This document shows positions 46,513-52,511 of a DNA stretch of 64,000 nt, in pieces. Origin of the DNA: Paludibacteraceae bacterium (GTDB lineage Bacteria > Bacteroidota > Bacteroidia > Bacteroidales > Paludibacteraceae); assembly GCA_017447875.1 (NCBI GenBank), contig JAFSMP010000035.1, positions 1 to 64,000 on the forward strand, given 5' to 3'. Every line of letters begins with the position of its first letter. The first letter of the stretch is position 1. Made by a program: the position numbers and the translations under genes. The notes under the pieces are model-generated. The model was not told the DNA's origin. It searched no databases and saw only the letters and a program-made list of their open reading frames with translations.

Positions 46513-46544
46513 CAAAGGTACAAAATAATTTTGACATAACCAAA
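46513..46544 (-). promoter_or_regulatory. Promoter of the OB-repeat protein
   Basis: Minus-strand TTTG (46544-46541) and TACCTTTG (46520-46513), spacer 20 bases. Confidence 0.75.
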
Positions 46545-46579
46545 TAAAAAACGATTTTTTTACAAAATTCTTTGTTTTC

Positions 46580-46610
46580 TTGCATAATTCAAAAAAAAGC
46601 AGTAACTTTG
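46580..46610 (+). promoter_or_regulatory. Promoter of the NtrC-like/recF operon
   Basis: TTG at 46580-46582 and TAACTTTG at 46603-46610, spacer 20 bases. It closely resembles the promoters at 50408 and 52406 (TTGCATA, then CAAAAAAAAGCAG). The start codon is about 18 bases after the -7 box. Confidence 0.8.
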
Positions 46611-46628
46611 CACCCAAATTGGAATGGT

Positions 46629-47807
46629 ATGGCAAAATTACTAATCATAGACGACGAACGCGGAATTCGGAACACCTTACGCGAGATTTTGGCGGATGAA
46701 GGACACGAGGTGGACGTAGCGGAGAACGGAAAGCAGGGTCTGGAGATGGCGCAAGCGAAGGCGTATGACCTGATTTTCTCGGACATCAAGATGCCGGAGA
46801 TGGACGGGATGGAACTTCTGGCGAAGATTGAAGATTGCAGATTGAAGATTGAAGATTTTGCGAGTGCCGAATGTCCTATTGTGATGATCTCCGGTCACGG
46901 TGATGTGGAGACAGCGGTGCAGGCGCTCAAGATGGGCGCGTATGATTTTCTATTGAAACCGCTGGATCTGAACCGGATATTGATCACCACGAAGAATGCT
47001 TTGGAGTCCAAATCTCTTAAGCAGGAGACCAAGCAGTTACGCAAGCGGGTGGCAGCCAAGGGTCCGCAAATGATCGGTGAAAGTGCGGCTATCACGCGCG
47101 TACGTGATATAATAAATAAGGTAGCGCCAACCGAGGCACGGGTGCTCATCACCGGTCCGAACGGAACCGGTAAAGAAGTCGTGGCGCACCTGATCCATGA
47201 AGGATCCAATCGCTCGAACGGTCCGTTGGTGGAAGTCAACTGCGCCGCTATCCCTTCGGAACTCATCGAATCCGAACTGTTTGGTCATATGAAAGGTTCG
47301 TTTACCGGTGCAGTCAAAGATCGGGCAGGAAAATTCGAACAGGCAGATGGTGGCACACTCTTCCTCGACGAGATAGGTGACATGTCGCTTGCAGCACAAA
47401 CGAAAGTGCTCCGCGCCCTCCAGGAATCCGAGATCACGCGTGTTGGTTCCGACAAAGCCATCAAAGTGAACGTCCGCGTACTGGCTGCTACGAACAAGAA
47501 TCTGGCGAAAGAGATAGCCGAAGGCAATTTCCGGGAAGACCTTTTCCATCGTCTCAACGTCATTCCTATTGCCGTACCTGCCCTCAATGAGCGACTCGAA
47601 GATATACCGCTTCTGGTGTCGTATTTTGCGCAACAGATTTGTGCCGAACAGGGTATCGCGCTCAAGACCTTCGAGGATGGCGCTATCAAGGCGCTGCAAA
47701 CCAAGGATTGGACAGGAAACATCCGCCAACTCCGTAATGTCGTCGAGCGCCTCATCATCCTTGCCGGCTCCCAAATCACCGCCGAAGATGTGAATCTGTA
47801 TGCTTAA
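46629..47807 (+). CDS. NtrC-like response regulator lacking a DNA-binding domain
   Basis: The ATG at 46629 lies behind the promoter, so an earlier ATG-less extension is rejected; 392 residues. Receiver domain with Asp52 in SDIKMP, then an AAA+ sigma-54 domain with Walker A GPNGTGKE (176-183), the sigma-contact loop GSFTGA (223-228) and LFLDEIGD (244-251). The chain ends at ITAEDVNLYA with no Fis-type helix-turn-helix, which I believe is typical of this Bacteroidales group. A 7-base repeat inside the receiver adds IEDCRLKIED (67-76). It overlaps recF by 8 bases. The sensor kinase is not nearby. Confidence 0.88.
   Translation: MAKLLIIDDERGIRNTLREILADEGHEVDVAENGKQGLEMAQAKAYDLIFSDIKMPEMDGMELLAKIEDCRLKIEDFASAECPIVMISGHGDVETAVQALKMGAYDFLLKPLDLNRILITTKNALESKSLKQETKQLRKRVAAKGPQMIGESAAITRVRDIINKVAPTEARVLITGPNGTGKEVVAHLIHEGSNRSNGPLVEVNCAAIPSELIESELFGHMKGSFTGAVKDRAGKFEQADGGTLFLDEIGDMSLAAQTKVLRALQESEITRVGSDKAIKVNVRVLAATNKNLAKEIAEGNFREDLFHRLNVIPIAVPALNERLEDIPLLVSYFAQQICAEQGIALKTFEDGAIKALQTKDWTGNIRQLRNVVERLIILAGSQITAEDVNLYA
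46827..46854. repeat. 7-base ATTGAAG tandem repeat inside a receiver domain
   Basis: ATTGAAG, ATTGCAG, ATTGAAG, ATTGAAG. It is the same unit as at the xth-lptB junction and is translated as IEDCRLKIED. Confidence 0.85.
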
Positions 47808-48864
47808 ATCGCTTAACATATTAAACTACCGCAATATCCGCGAGGCGAGTTTGGAGTTCGCGCCCAAACTCAACTGCTTCGTTGGACTCAACGGACAAGG
47901 TAAGACCAACGTCTTGGACGCGATATACCTGCTTTCGTTTGCCAAATCGGCGTTTACAACGCAGGACTCGCTCAATATCACGCATGGTGAAGAGATGGCG
48001 ATGGTGCAAGGCAATTATGGTGAGTTCACCATCTCTTGCGGACTCCGCAAAGGCATCAAAAAACAATTCCGAAAGGACAAGAAAGACTACCCGCGGTTGA
48101 TCGATCATATCGGTCTTATTCCCCTCGTCATGATCTCACCTTCTGATCAACAACTCATCGATGAAGGCTCCGACGAACGACGGCGATTTATGGATGTGGT
48201 AATCAGTCAGTTAGACCGCAAATATCTGGACTGTTTGACGAAGTACAATGCGCTATTGAAGCAACGAAATGCGTTGCTCAAGCAGTATGCCGATGCGCCT
48301 GCTCCACCCGACGATTTGCTCGAAGTACTCGAATGGCAGATGGTCGAACCGGCGGAGTATATTTTCCATGCCCGCACGTACTTCTTTGAGACGTTTGAAC
48401 CCTATTTTGCGAAGGTCTACGCACAGATAAGCGGGTCGGCAGAAATTCCGCAATTACGATATATTTCCCAACTGCAAAACCGAGATTTGCGCGAAGCTTA
48501 CGTACGCACCAGACAACGCGATCTCATCCTCGGATGGACCTCACAAGGTATCCACAAAGATGACCTTGATATGCGTTTGGGCGAGTATCCGCTCAAGCAA
48601 GTCGGCAGCCAAGGTCAGCAACGTACCTTCGTTCTCGCCATGAAACTCGCGCAAGCTTTGTACATCGGCAAGCCGATCCTTCTCCTCGATGACATCTTCG
48701 ACCGGCTCGACAGCGAGCGGGTGGAACGAATCGTAGAGATGGTGCAGAGCGAAGACTTCGGCCAGATCTTTATCACCGACACCGACCGCCAGCACCTCAC
48801 CGACATCCTCAAACCTTCCGACACCGCCAAAATCTTCCACGTCGTAAATGGCCAAATTGCGTAA
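47800..48864 (+). CDS. recF: DNA replication and repair protein RecF
   Basis: The protein has 354 residues with Walker A GLNGQGKT (29-36), SMC/RecF-like coiled-coil arms and the signature region QVGSQGQQRTFVLAMKLAQ, then Walker B ILLLDDIFDRLD. It loads RecA at gaps with RecO and RecR. Length is normal. The start is inside the end of the regulator gene (8-base overlap), and the end overlaps the glycosidase gene by 17 bases. Confidence 0.96.
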   Translation: MLKSLNILNYRNIREASLEFAPKLNCFVGLNGQGKTNVLDAIYLLSFAKSAFTTQDSLNITHGEEMAMVQGNYGEFTISCGLRKGIKKQFRKDKKDYPRLIDHIGLIPLVMISPSDQQLIDEGSDERRRFMDVVISQLDRKYLDCLTKYNALLKQRNALLKQYADAPAPPDDLLEVLEWQMVEPAEYIFHARTYFFETFEPYFAKVYAQISGSAEIPQLRYISQLQNRDLREAYVRTRQRDLILGWTSQGIHKDDLDMRLGEYPLKQVGSQGQQRTFVLAMKLAQALYIGKPILLLDDIFDRLDSERVERIVEMVQSEDFGQIFITDTDRQHLTDILKPSDTAKIFHVVNGQIA

Positions 48865-50065
48865 CATAGTAGTCTTTTTGCTTTTTTCTTTGAGCGTTAG
48901 CGGTCTTTCGACTTTGAGCGCAAGCGGTCTCATCTCCTTCCGCGGCGCTTGGATAGCTACAGTCGCCAACATCGACTGGCCGTCCGAGCAAGCAATCGGC
49001 AACACCGACCTGCAGCAGGCAGAGATGGTGTGGCTGTTGGACTCGCTGCAAAGCCTCGGCATCAATGCCATCATCTTCCAAGTACGCCCAACTGCCGATG
49101 CCCTATACAAGAGCGAACATGAACCCACATCGCATTGGCTCACCGGCACGCAGGGAGACTCGCTCACCTGGGATCCGCTCGAATGGACCATCGAACAGGC
49201 ACATGCACGGGAGATGGAGGTACATGTGTGGCTCAATCCGTATCGCGTGAACCTGAACAAGACCGATACGTCCATGCTTTGTGCCGACCATATATGGCGC
49301 AAACATCGGGAGTGGTTCTGGGAGTACGCCAAGCAGTGGTACTTCGACCCGGGACTGGATGTCACGCGTGATTGGATATGCACCATCGTGCAGGATATCA
49401 TCAACCGTTATGACATCCAGGCCATCCATATGGACGACTATTTCTACCCCTATCCGGTGGGTAATACCCCCCTGCCCGACGCCGCTACTTTTGCCCGTTT
49501 CCCACGAGGATTTACGGACATCCGCGAATGGCGCAGGGACAACGTGAACCGCGTGATACAGGAACTAAGCGCCACCATCCACGAGTGTAACGACAGCATC
49601 GAGTTCGGTATCTCGCCTTTCGGTGTCTGGCGGAATGCTTCCGTAGACTCAACCGGCAGTGCCACCACCGCCGGACTCACCAATTACGACGATTTGTATG
49701 CAGATATACGGTTGTGGATCAAGAACGGCTGGATTGACTATGTTTTGCCGCAACTCTATTGGGAGATCGGCAAACCTGCCGCAGACTACGAAGTCCTCGC
49801 GCACTGGTGGGCCAACGAAGTACGCGGCACCAACTGCAAACTCTATATCGGCATGGCGCCTTACCGTCTGGAGAACGCGAGCCCCAAGACACCGTGGGGT
49901 CAAGGCAACGAGATCAAACGTCAGATGGATCTGAACAGGACGATTCCGGAGATCACGGGCGAATGTTTTTATTCGACAAGGCCGCTATTAAGGAATCCAC
50001 GAGGGGTCTGCGACAGTATTAAAGCCACTTACCAAAACGACGATTTTTCCATTCCTTGGGAATAA
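48848..50065 (+). CDS. GHL10-type glycosidase, probably peptidoglycan-directed
   Basis: The protein has 405 residues. After the signal peptide, the family signature FRGAWIATVANIDWP opens a TIM barrel, with AIIFQVRPTADALYKSE and VHVWLNPYRVN, the acidic pair in HMDDYFYPYP, and ISPFGVWRN. It matches the GHL10 family, which includes DigH of Escherichia coli, a glycosidase of denuded peptidoglycan strands. The hydrophobic core of the signal peptide (SLSVSGLSTLSASGL) is encoded by 24-base repeats at 48888-48930. It is followed by the terminator at 50138-50167. Confidence 0.9.
   Translation: MAKLRNIVVFLLFSLSVSGLSTLSASGLISFRGAWIATVANIDWPSEQAIGNTDLQQAEMVWLLDSLQSLGINAIIFQVRPTADALYKSEHEPTSHWLTGTQGDSLTWDPLEWTIEQAHAREMEVHVWLNPYRVNLNKTDTSMLCADHIWRKHREWFWEYAKQWYFDPGLDVTRDWICTIVQDIINRYDIQAIHMDDYFYPYPVGNTPLPDAATFARFPRGFTDIREWRRDNVNRVIQELSATIHECNDSIEFGISPFGVWRNASVDSTGSATTAGLTNYDDLYADIRLWIKNGWIDYVLPQLYWEIGKPAADYEVLAHWWANEVRGTNCKLYIGMAPYRLENASPKTPWGQGNEIKRQMDLNRTIPEITGECFYSTRPLLRNPRGVCDSIKATYQNDDFSIPWE
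48888..48930. repeat. 24-base tandem repeat encoding a signal peptide core
   Basis: CTTTGAGCGTTAGCGGTCTT then, after four bases, CTTTGAGCGCAAGCGGTCT. It belongs to the same family as the repeat at 20224-20265. Confidence 0.75.
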
Positions 50066-50078
50066 AAAAATAATCATC

Positions 50079-50139
50079 GTCGCTTGCGGACGTAAACAGC
50101 AAGGACAAGCGCAAGTGTGCGCTAATGGATAAAATAAGC
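50079..50139. repeat. Structured direct repeat, copy A
   Basis: This 61-base element has a near-identical copy at 50963-51025. Stem GTC-g-CTTGC pairs with GCAAGGAC, and a second hairpin GCGCA-AGTG-TGCGC follows. It ends in GCTAATGGATAAAATAAGC. It begins 14 bases after the glycosidase stop and runs into the terminator. Confidence 0.8.
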
Positions 50140-50167
50140 AGCGGCAGAAATGTCGCTGCTGTTTTTT
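50138..50167 (+). terminator. Terminator with GAAA loop after the glycosidase operon
   Basis: GCAGCGGCA and TGTCGCTGC pair around a GAAA loop, then TGTTTTTT. A very similar terminator lies at 51568-51597. Confidence 0.8.
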
Positions 50168-50407
50168 ATAGTGTTGGCTATTGGCATCATGCTCCGTCAG
50201 TATCAGGTAGGACAATTGTAGGTACATGCAAAAACCCGCACCATAGGATAACCACAACATAACCATAGGATAACCATAGGATAACGCAAAACCTGCAACA
50301 TTCATCATATATATACATAGTATATATAGTAGATTCCTTAATATTTTTACTTTTTAACCTTTCGATTCTCCGGATAAGGCAAAAATATCAAAAAAATGCA
50401 AAAAGCC
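50168..50407. other. Gene-free AT-rich stretch
   Basis: Between the terminator and the toxin-antitoxin promoter no convincing coding frame is seen. It holds the 11-base repeats at 50240-50283 and an alternating AT run near 50305-50330 (ATATATATACATAGTATATA). Confidence 0.6.
50240..50283. repeat. 11-base tandem repeat, four units
   Basis: ACCATAGGATA, ACCACAACATA, ACCATAGGATA, ACCATAGGATA. The second unit is divergent. No gene overlaps it. Confidence 0.8.
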
Positions 50408-50438
50408 TTGCATATGTCAAAAAAAAGCAGTAATTTTG
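50408..50438 (+). promoter_or_regulatory. Promoter of the toxin-antitoxin-like pair
   Basis: TTG at 50408-50410, TAATTTTG at 50431-50438, spacer 20 bases. The 45 bases from 50407 to 50451 are identical to 52405-52449. Confidence 0.85.
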
Positions 50439-50449
50439 CAGCGCAAAAT
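50433..50449. promoter_or_regulatory. ATTTTGC-AGC-GCAAAAT dyad at the start site
   Basis: A 7-base perfect inverted repeat with a 3-base centre overlaps the -7 box and the likely transcription start. The same dyad lies at 52431-52447. It could serve as an operator for autoregulation or as an mRNA end hairpin. Confidence 0.5.
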
Positions 50450-50468
50450 GTGTGAAAGGATACAAATT

Positions 50469-50642
50469 ATGAGACCTTCAGTTATACCCAATACCGGTTA
50501 TATGCCGAATTACGACCTCGGAATGAGTGCGTCTTATCCAACGATGCATCTTGCCGAATTGGAGAACAATAGTTTATCCGTTGAGGAATCGGAACAAAGG
50601 ATTTCTCAAATGATTCATGACTTTTATCATCCGAAAGCATGA
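50469..50642 (+). CDS. Small antitoxin-like protein
   Basis: The protein has 57 residues from the ATG at 50469, which leaves a short leader behind the promoter; an in-frame ATG at 50448 would be almost leaderless. The middle is polar, and the end SVEESEQRISQMIHDFYHPK is a helix with a charged face that could bind a toxin. No known DNA-binding motif is seen. It overlaps the next gene by 4 bases (ATGA), as antitoxin-toxin pairs often do. Confidence 0.55.
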   Translation: MRPSVIPNTGYMPNYDLGMSASYPTMHLAELENNSLSVEESEQRISQMIHDFYHPKA

Positions 50643-50956
50643 TCGTTCGTATAGACAAAAATGTACATGTTCAGATAGCCGAGTTCTATGCTATTTCTAT
50701 GGCTTTGCACCCGACATTAGACGAGGTGACCGTAGAAAAGAAAAAGAGCAGGCTCTACGATGCCATCCGTGATTTGGAGAAGTACGCGACAATCTATCCC
50801 AGTGCGCGATACAAGCAAGCATGGATTGATGCCGGATATAAAGAGTTTATTGCAGAAGATTTTCACTTTGCCTATAAGATTTACGAGATAGAGGAGACCG
50901 GAGAATTGGTTGCATATGTGATTGATGCATGTCATAGTTTGCTCTATCATAATTAG
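50639..50956 (+). CDS. Small toxin-like protein (RelE/ParE-like shape)
   Basis: The protein has 105 residues: two N-terminal helices (EKKKSRLYDAIRDLEKYA), then a strand-rich end (EFIAEDFHFAYKIYEIEETG, LVAYVIDACHSL). The pattern of helices then a beta-sheet with conserved-looking Y, H and aromatic residues resembles the RelE/ParE superfamily, though identity to any named family was not recognised. The neighbouring small gene and flanking repeats support a toxin-antitoxin or mobile cassette. The biochemical target is unknown. Confidence 0.55.
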   Translation: MIVRIDKNVHVQIAEFYAISMALHPTLDEVTVEKKKSRLYDAIRDLEKYATIYPSARYKQAWIDAGYKEFIAEDFHFAYKIYEIEETGELVAYVIDACHSLLYHN

Positions 50957-50962
50957 AATATT

Positions 50963-51025
50963 GTCGCTTGCCGACGTAAACAGCAAGGACAAGCGCAAGG
51001 CGTTGCGCTAATGGATAAAATAAGC
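50963..51025. repeat. Structured direct repeat, copy B
   Basis: The 63-base copy of the element at 50079-50139. One base differs in the first loop (CGACGTAAACA for GGACGTAAACA), and the second hairpin is GCGCAA-GGCG-TTGCGC, so the pairing is conserved while its loop and length change. It follows the toxin gene by 6 bases. Confidence 0.8.
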
Positions 51026-51046
51026 GTTTGCTTTATTTGAGGATTT

Positions 51047-51161
51047 GTTCATACTACCACAACTTGAATAACAGTTTTCCGAGAATAGGCGAAACGCTCA
51101 CGTTTATGACGTGGGCTTTTCTGCATATTTGGAAACTGTGGGTGTGGTAGCCCGAACGAAC
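51047..51161 (+). ncRNA. Candidate structured RNA with 6S-like architecture
   Basis: A long imperfect hairpin: GTTC (51047) with GAAC (51158), CTACCACA (51054-51061) with TGTGGTAG (51143-51150), ACAGTTTTCC (51071-51080) with GGAAACTGT (51131-51139), a large open bubble, and an apical hairpin GCTCACGT-TTATG-ACGTGGGC (51096-51116). The order closing stem, bubble, apical stem is that of 6S RNA. The 3-prime bubble strand holds CATATTTG, similar to the -7 consensus TAnnTTTG. No clear promoter was found upstream, so this is a structural candidate only. Confidence 0.4.
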
Positions 51162-51259
51162 CAATATAGATGCAAAAAGTTCACGTTTTTTGCGTGATTT
51201 ATATACAAATTTCTTACTTAAAACCGATGGGCGATGGGATATAACCGCCAACAAAAAAA

Positions 51260-51535
51260 ATGAAAAAGTTATTAATTATCTGCTGCGCTTTGTTTACATT
51301 TACAATTGCAGCAAATGCTACTTGTAACACAAATGCTTTCTGTTCAACCTATGAATCTGTAACAGTTGAATATGGCTACAATGGGAATCAAATTAAAGTT
51401 AATGGAACCACAGTAACCTATTCAAAAAATCCGTATGCAAATTCAAAGATGTGCGCCCCCGATATGAACTGGGCAACATGCTATGAGTATTGTTTTACTT
51501 ATAACGGCAAAACATACTTTTTCAATCCTTGCTAA
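51260..51535 (+). CDS. Small cysteine-rich secreted protein
   Basis: The protein has 91 residues with a signal peptide (MKKLLIICCALFTFTIAANA) and a 71-residue mature part holding six cysteines (TCNTNAFCS, MCAPD, ATCYEYC, NPC), enough for three disulfides. It is rich in Y, N and T and looks beta-structured. The gene is more AT-rich than its surroundings and lies alone after the structured element. No family recognised. It might be a secreted peptide or an antimicrobial or immunity factor, but nothing in the sequence decides. Confidence 0.65.
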   Translation: MKKLLIICCALFTFTIAANATCNTNAFCSTYESVTVEYGYNGNQIKVNGTTVTYSKNPYANSKMCAPDMNWATCYEYCFTYNGKTYFFNPC

Positions 51536-51567
51536 TCTCAAGCAAGAATATAAGTAGCAAAAAGACA

Positions 51568-51597
51568 GCGGCGGCAGAGATGTCGCTGCTTGTTTTT
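51568..51597 (+). terminator. Terminator with GAGA loop
   Basis: GCGGCGGCA and TGTCGCTGC pair with two G-T pairs around a GAGA loop, then TTGTTTTT. It ends the cysteine-rich gene transcript and is nearly a copy of that at 50138-50167. Confidence 0.75.
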
Positions 51598-51713
51598 AAT
51601 CGCCCATATATGGTCGATACACGCAAAGAAACCCGCTCGCAGAACTCGCGGACACAGGACACCGCTGACCGAAGAGAGAGGCGAAAGGAGGGTGAGGAAA
51701 TTAGGAAACAGAA

Positions 51714-52064
51714 TTATAGTTGCTGGCGGTAGGCGGCGATGACGAAGCCGCGGAGAGTTTTGTAGAGTTTTTTAGGACGATGCGGAGAACGGGAAGCACA
51801 GAGAGCAGAGTGTTCGTGCCATTTATGGAGCCATTCGTCGTGCTTGACGGGATCACGGAGGTCGGCGTCGGCTAAAGCGGAGGCTTGTTTGATGAGTTGG
51901 AATGCTTGACGCTGGGCTTCCGTTACGGAGTCCGGATCACGGTGCTCGGGCATGTGGGAGATGATCTCCTGACCGAAACGGTTGGTGAGATAGAAACGAT
52001 GTCCATTAGGCGGCAGTTTGCCAGTGTAGGTCTTGAACTTTTTATTTAATGTTGCTTTTGCCAT
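51714..52064 (-). CDS. Small basic protein with long leader, unknown function
   Basis: The protein has 116 residues, lysine, arginine and histidine rich, with no signal peptide. The order is a short strand region (YTGKLPPNGHRFYLTNRFG), a helix (TEAQRQAFQLIKQASALADA), and a basic C-terminal helix (KLYKTLRGFVIAAY). The family is not recognised; a nucleic-acid-binding role is possible because of its charge. It is transcribed from the promoter at 52326-52357 through an approximately 260-base folded leader. The 35-residue ORF at 123 resembles its beginning. Confidence 0.55.
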   Translation of the reverse strand: MAKATLNKKFKTYTGKLPPNGHRFYLTNRFGQEIISHMPEHRDPDSVTEAQRQAFQLIKQASALADADLRDPVKHDEWLHKWHEHSALCASRSPHRPKKLYKTLRGFVIAAYRQQL

Positions 52065-52325
52065 ATCGATTATTGATTTACCCGCTGTTTACCACTCTTT
52101 TACCACTCGATTACCCCTCCCCGATTCTCTCTCGATAGTGTCTCGCCAGTCTGATTTGCGCACCTATAGTGCTTAATCATCGTGCGAGACGTTCTCGGTC
52201 GGCCTGTGCTCCCCGCACGCCTTCCCTTTCGAAGCCAAAAGTCAATTGGCTTCTTCACACCAGTCTGATTTGGCTATCTATGTGGGGTAAATGAAGAAGA
52301 ATAAAGGAGTCTTAGAAATCGGGTG
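52065..52325 (-). promoter_or_regulatory. Structured 5-prime leader of the small basic protein
   Basis: About 260 bases separate the promoter from the start codon. Visible structures are a perfect 8-base hairpin GAAGCCAA/TTGGCTTC (52231-52253), and a nested pair with GTCTCGC/GCGAGAC (52140-52190) enclosing GCAC-CTATA-GTGC (52160-52172). The motif CAGTCTGATTTG is present twice (near 52147 and 52261). No coding frame is evident. It resembles a cis-regulatory RNA, but I cannot match it to a known class. Confidence 0.45.
52076..52119. repeat. 11-base tandem repeat in the leader, four units
   Basis: On the minus strand: GAGGGGTAATC, GAGTGGTAAAA, GAGTGGTAAAC, AGCGGGTAAAT. It lies directly upstream of the start codon. 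Confidence 0.75.
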
Positions 52326-52357
52326 CAAAGGTACAATATTTTTTTGAAATATGCAAA
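52326..52357 (-). promoter_or_regulatory. Promoter of the small basic protein
   Basis: Minus-strand TTTG (52357-52354) and TACCTTTG (52333-52326), spacer 20 bases. It is divergent from the promoter at 52406, with about 50 bases between. Confidence 0.75.
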
Positions 52358-52405
52358 TTTAATCCTACAAAAATATATTTTTTCTAAGAAAAAACGCGTG
52401 TACAC

Positions 52406-52436
52406 TTGCATATGTCAAAAAAAAGCAGTAATTTTG
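52406..52436 (+). promoter_or_regulatory. Promoter of the NifU-like/GGGtGRT operon
   Basis: TTG at 52406-52408, TAATTTTG at 52429-52436, spacer 20 bases. It is identical over 45 bases to the toxin-antitoxin promoter. Confidence 0.85.
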
Positions 52437-52447
52437 CAGCGCAAAAT
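52431..52447. promoter_or_regulatory. ATTTTGC-AGC-GCAAAAT dyad at the start site
   Basis: The same inverted repeat as at 50433-50449, overlapping the -7 box. Confidence 0.5.
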
Positions 52448-52511
52448 GTTTTGAACGAAAAAAAACAAACAGAAAAAGCAAATCAAAAATAACAAACAAA
52501 TAATTAAACAC

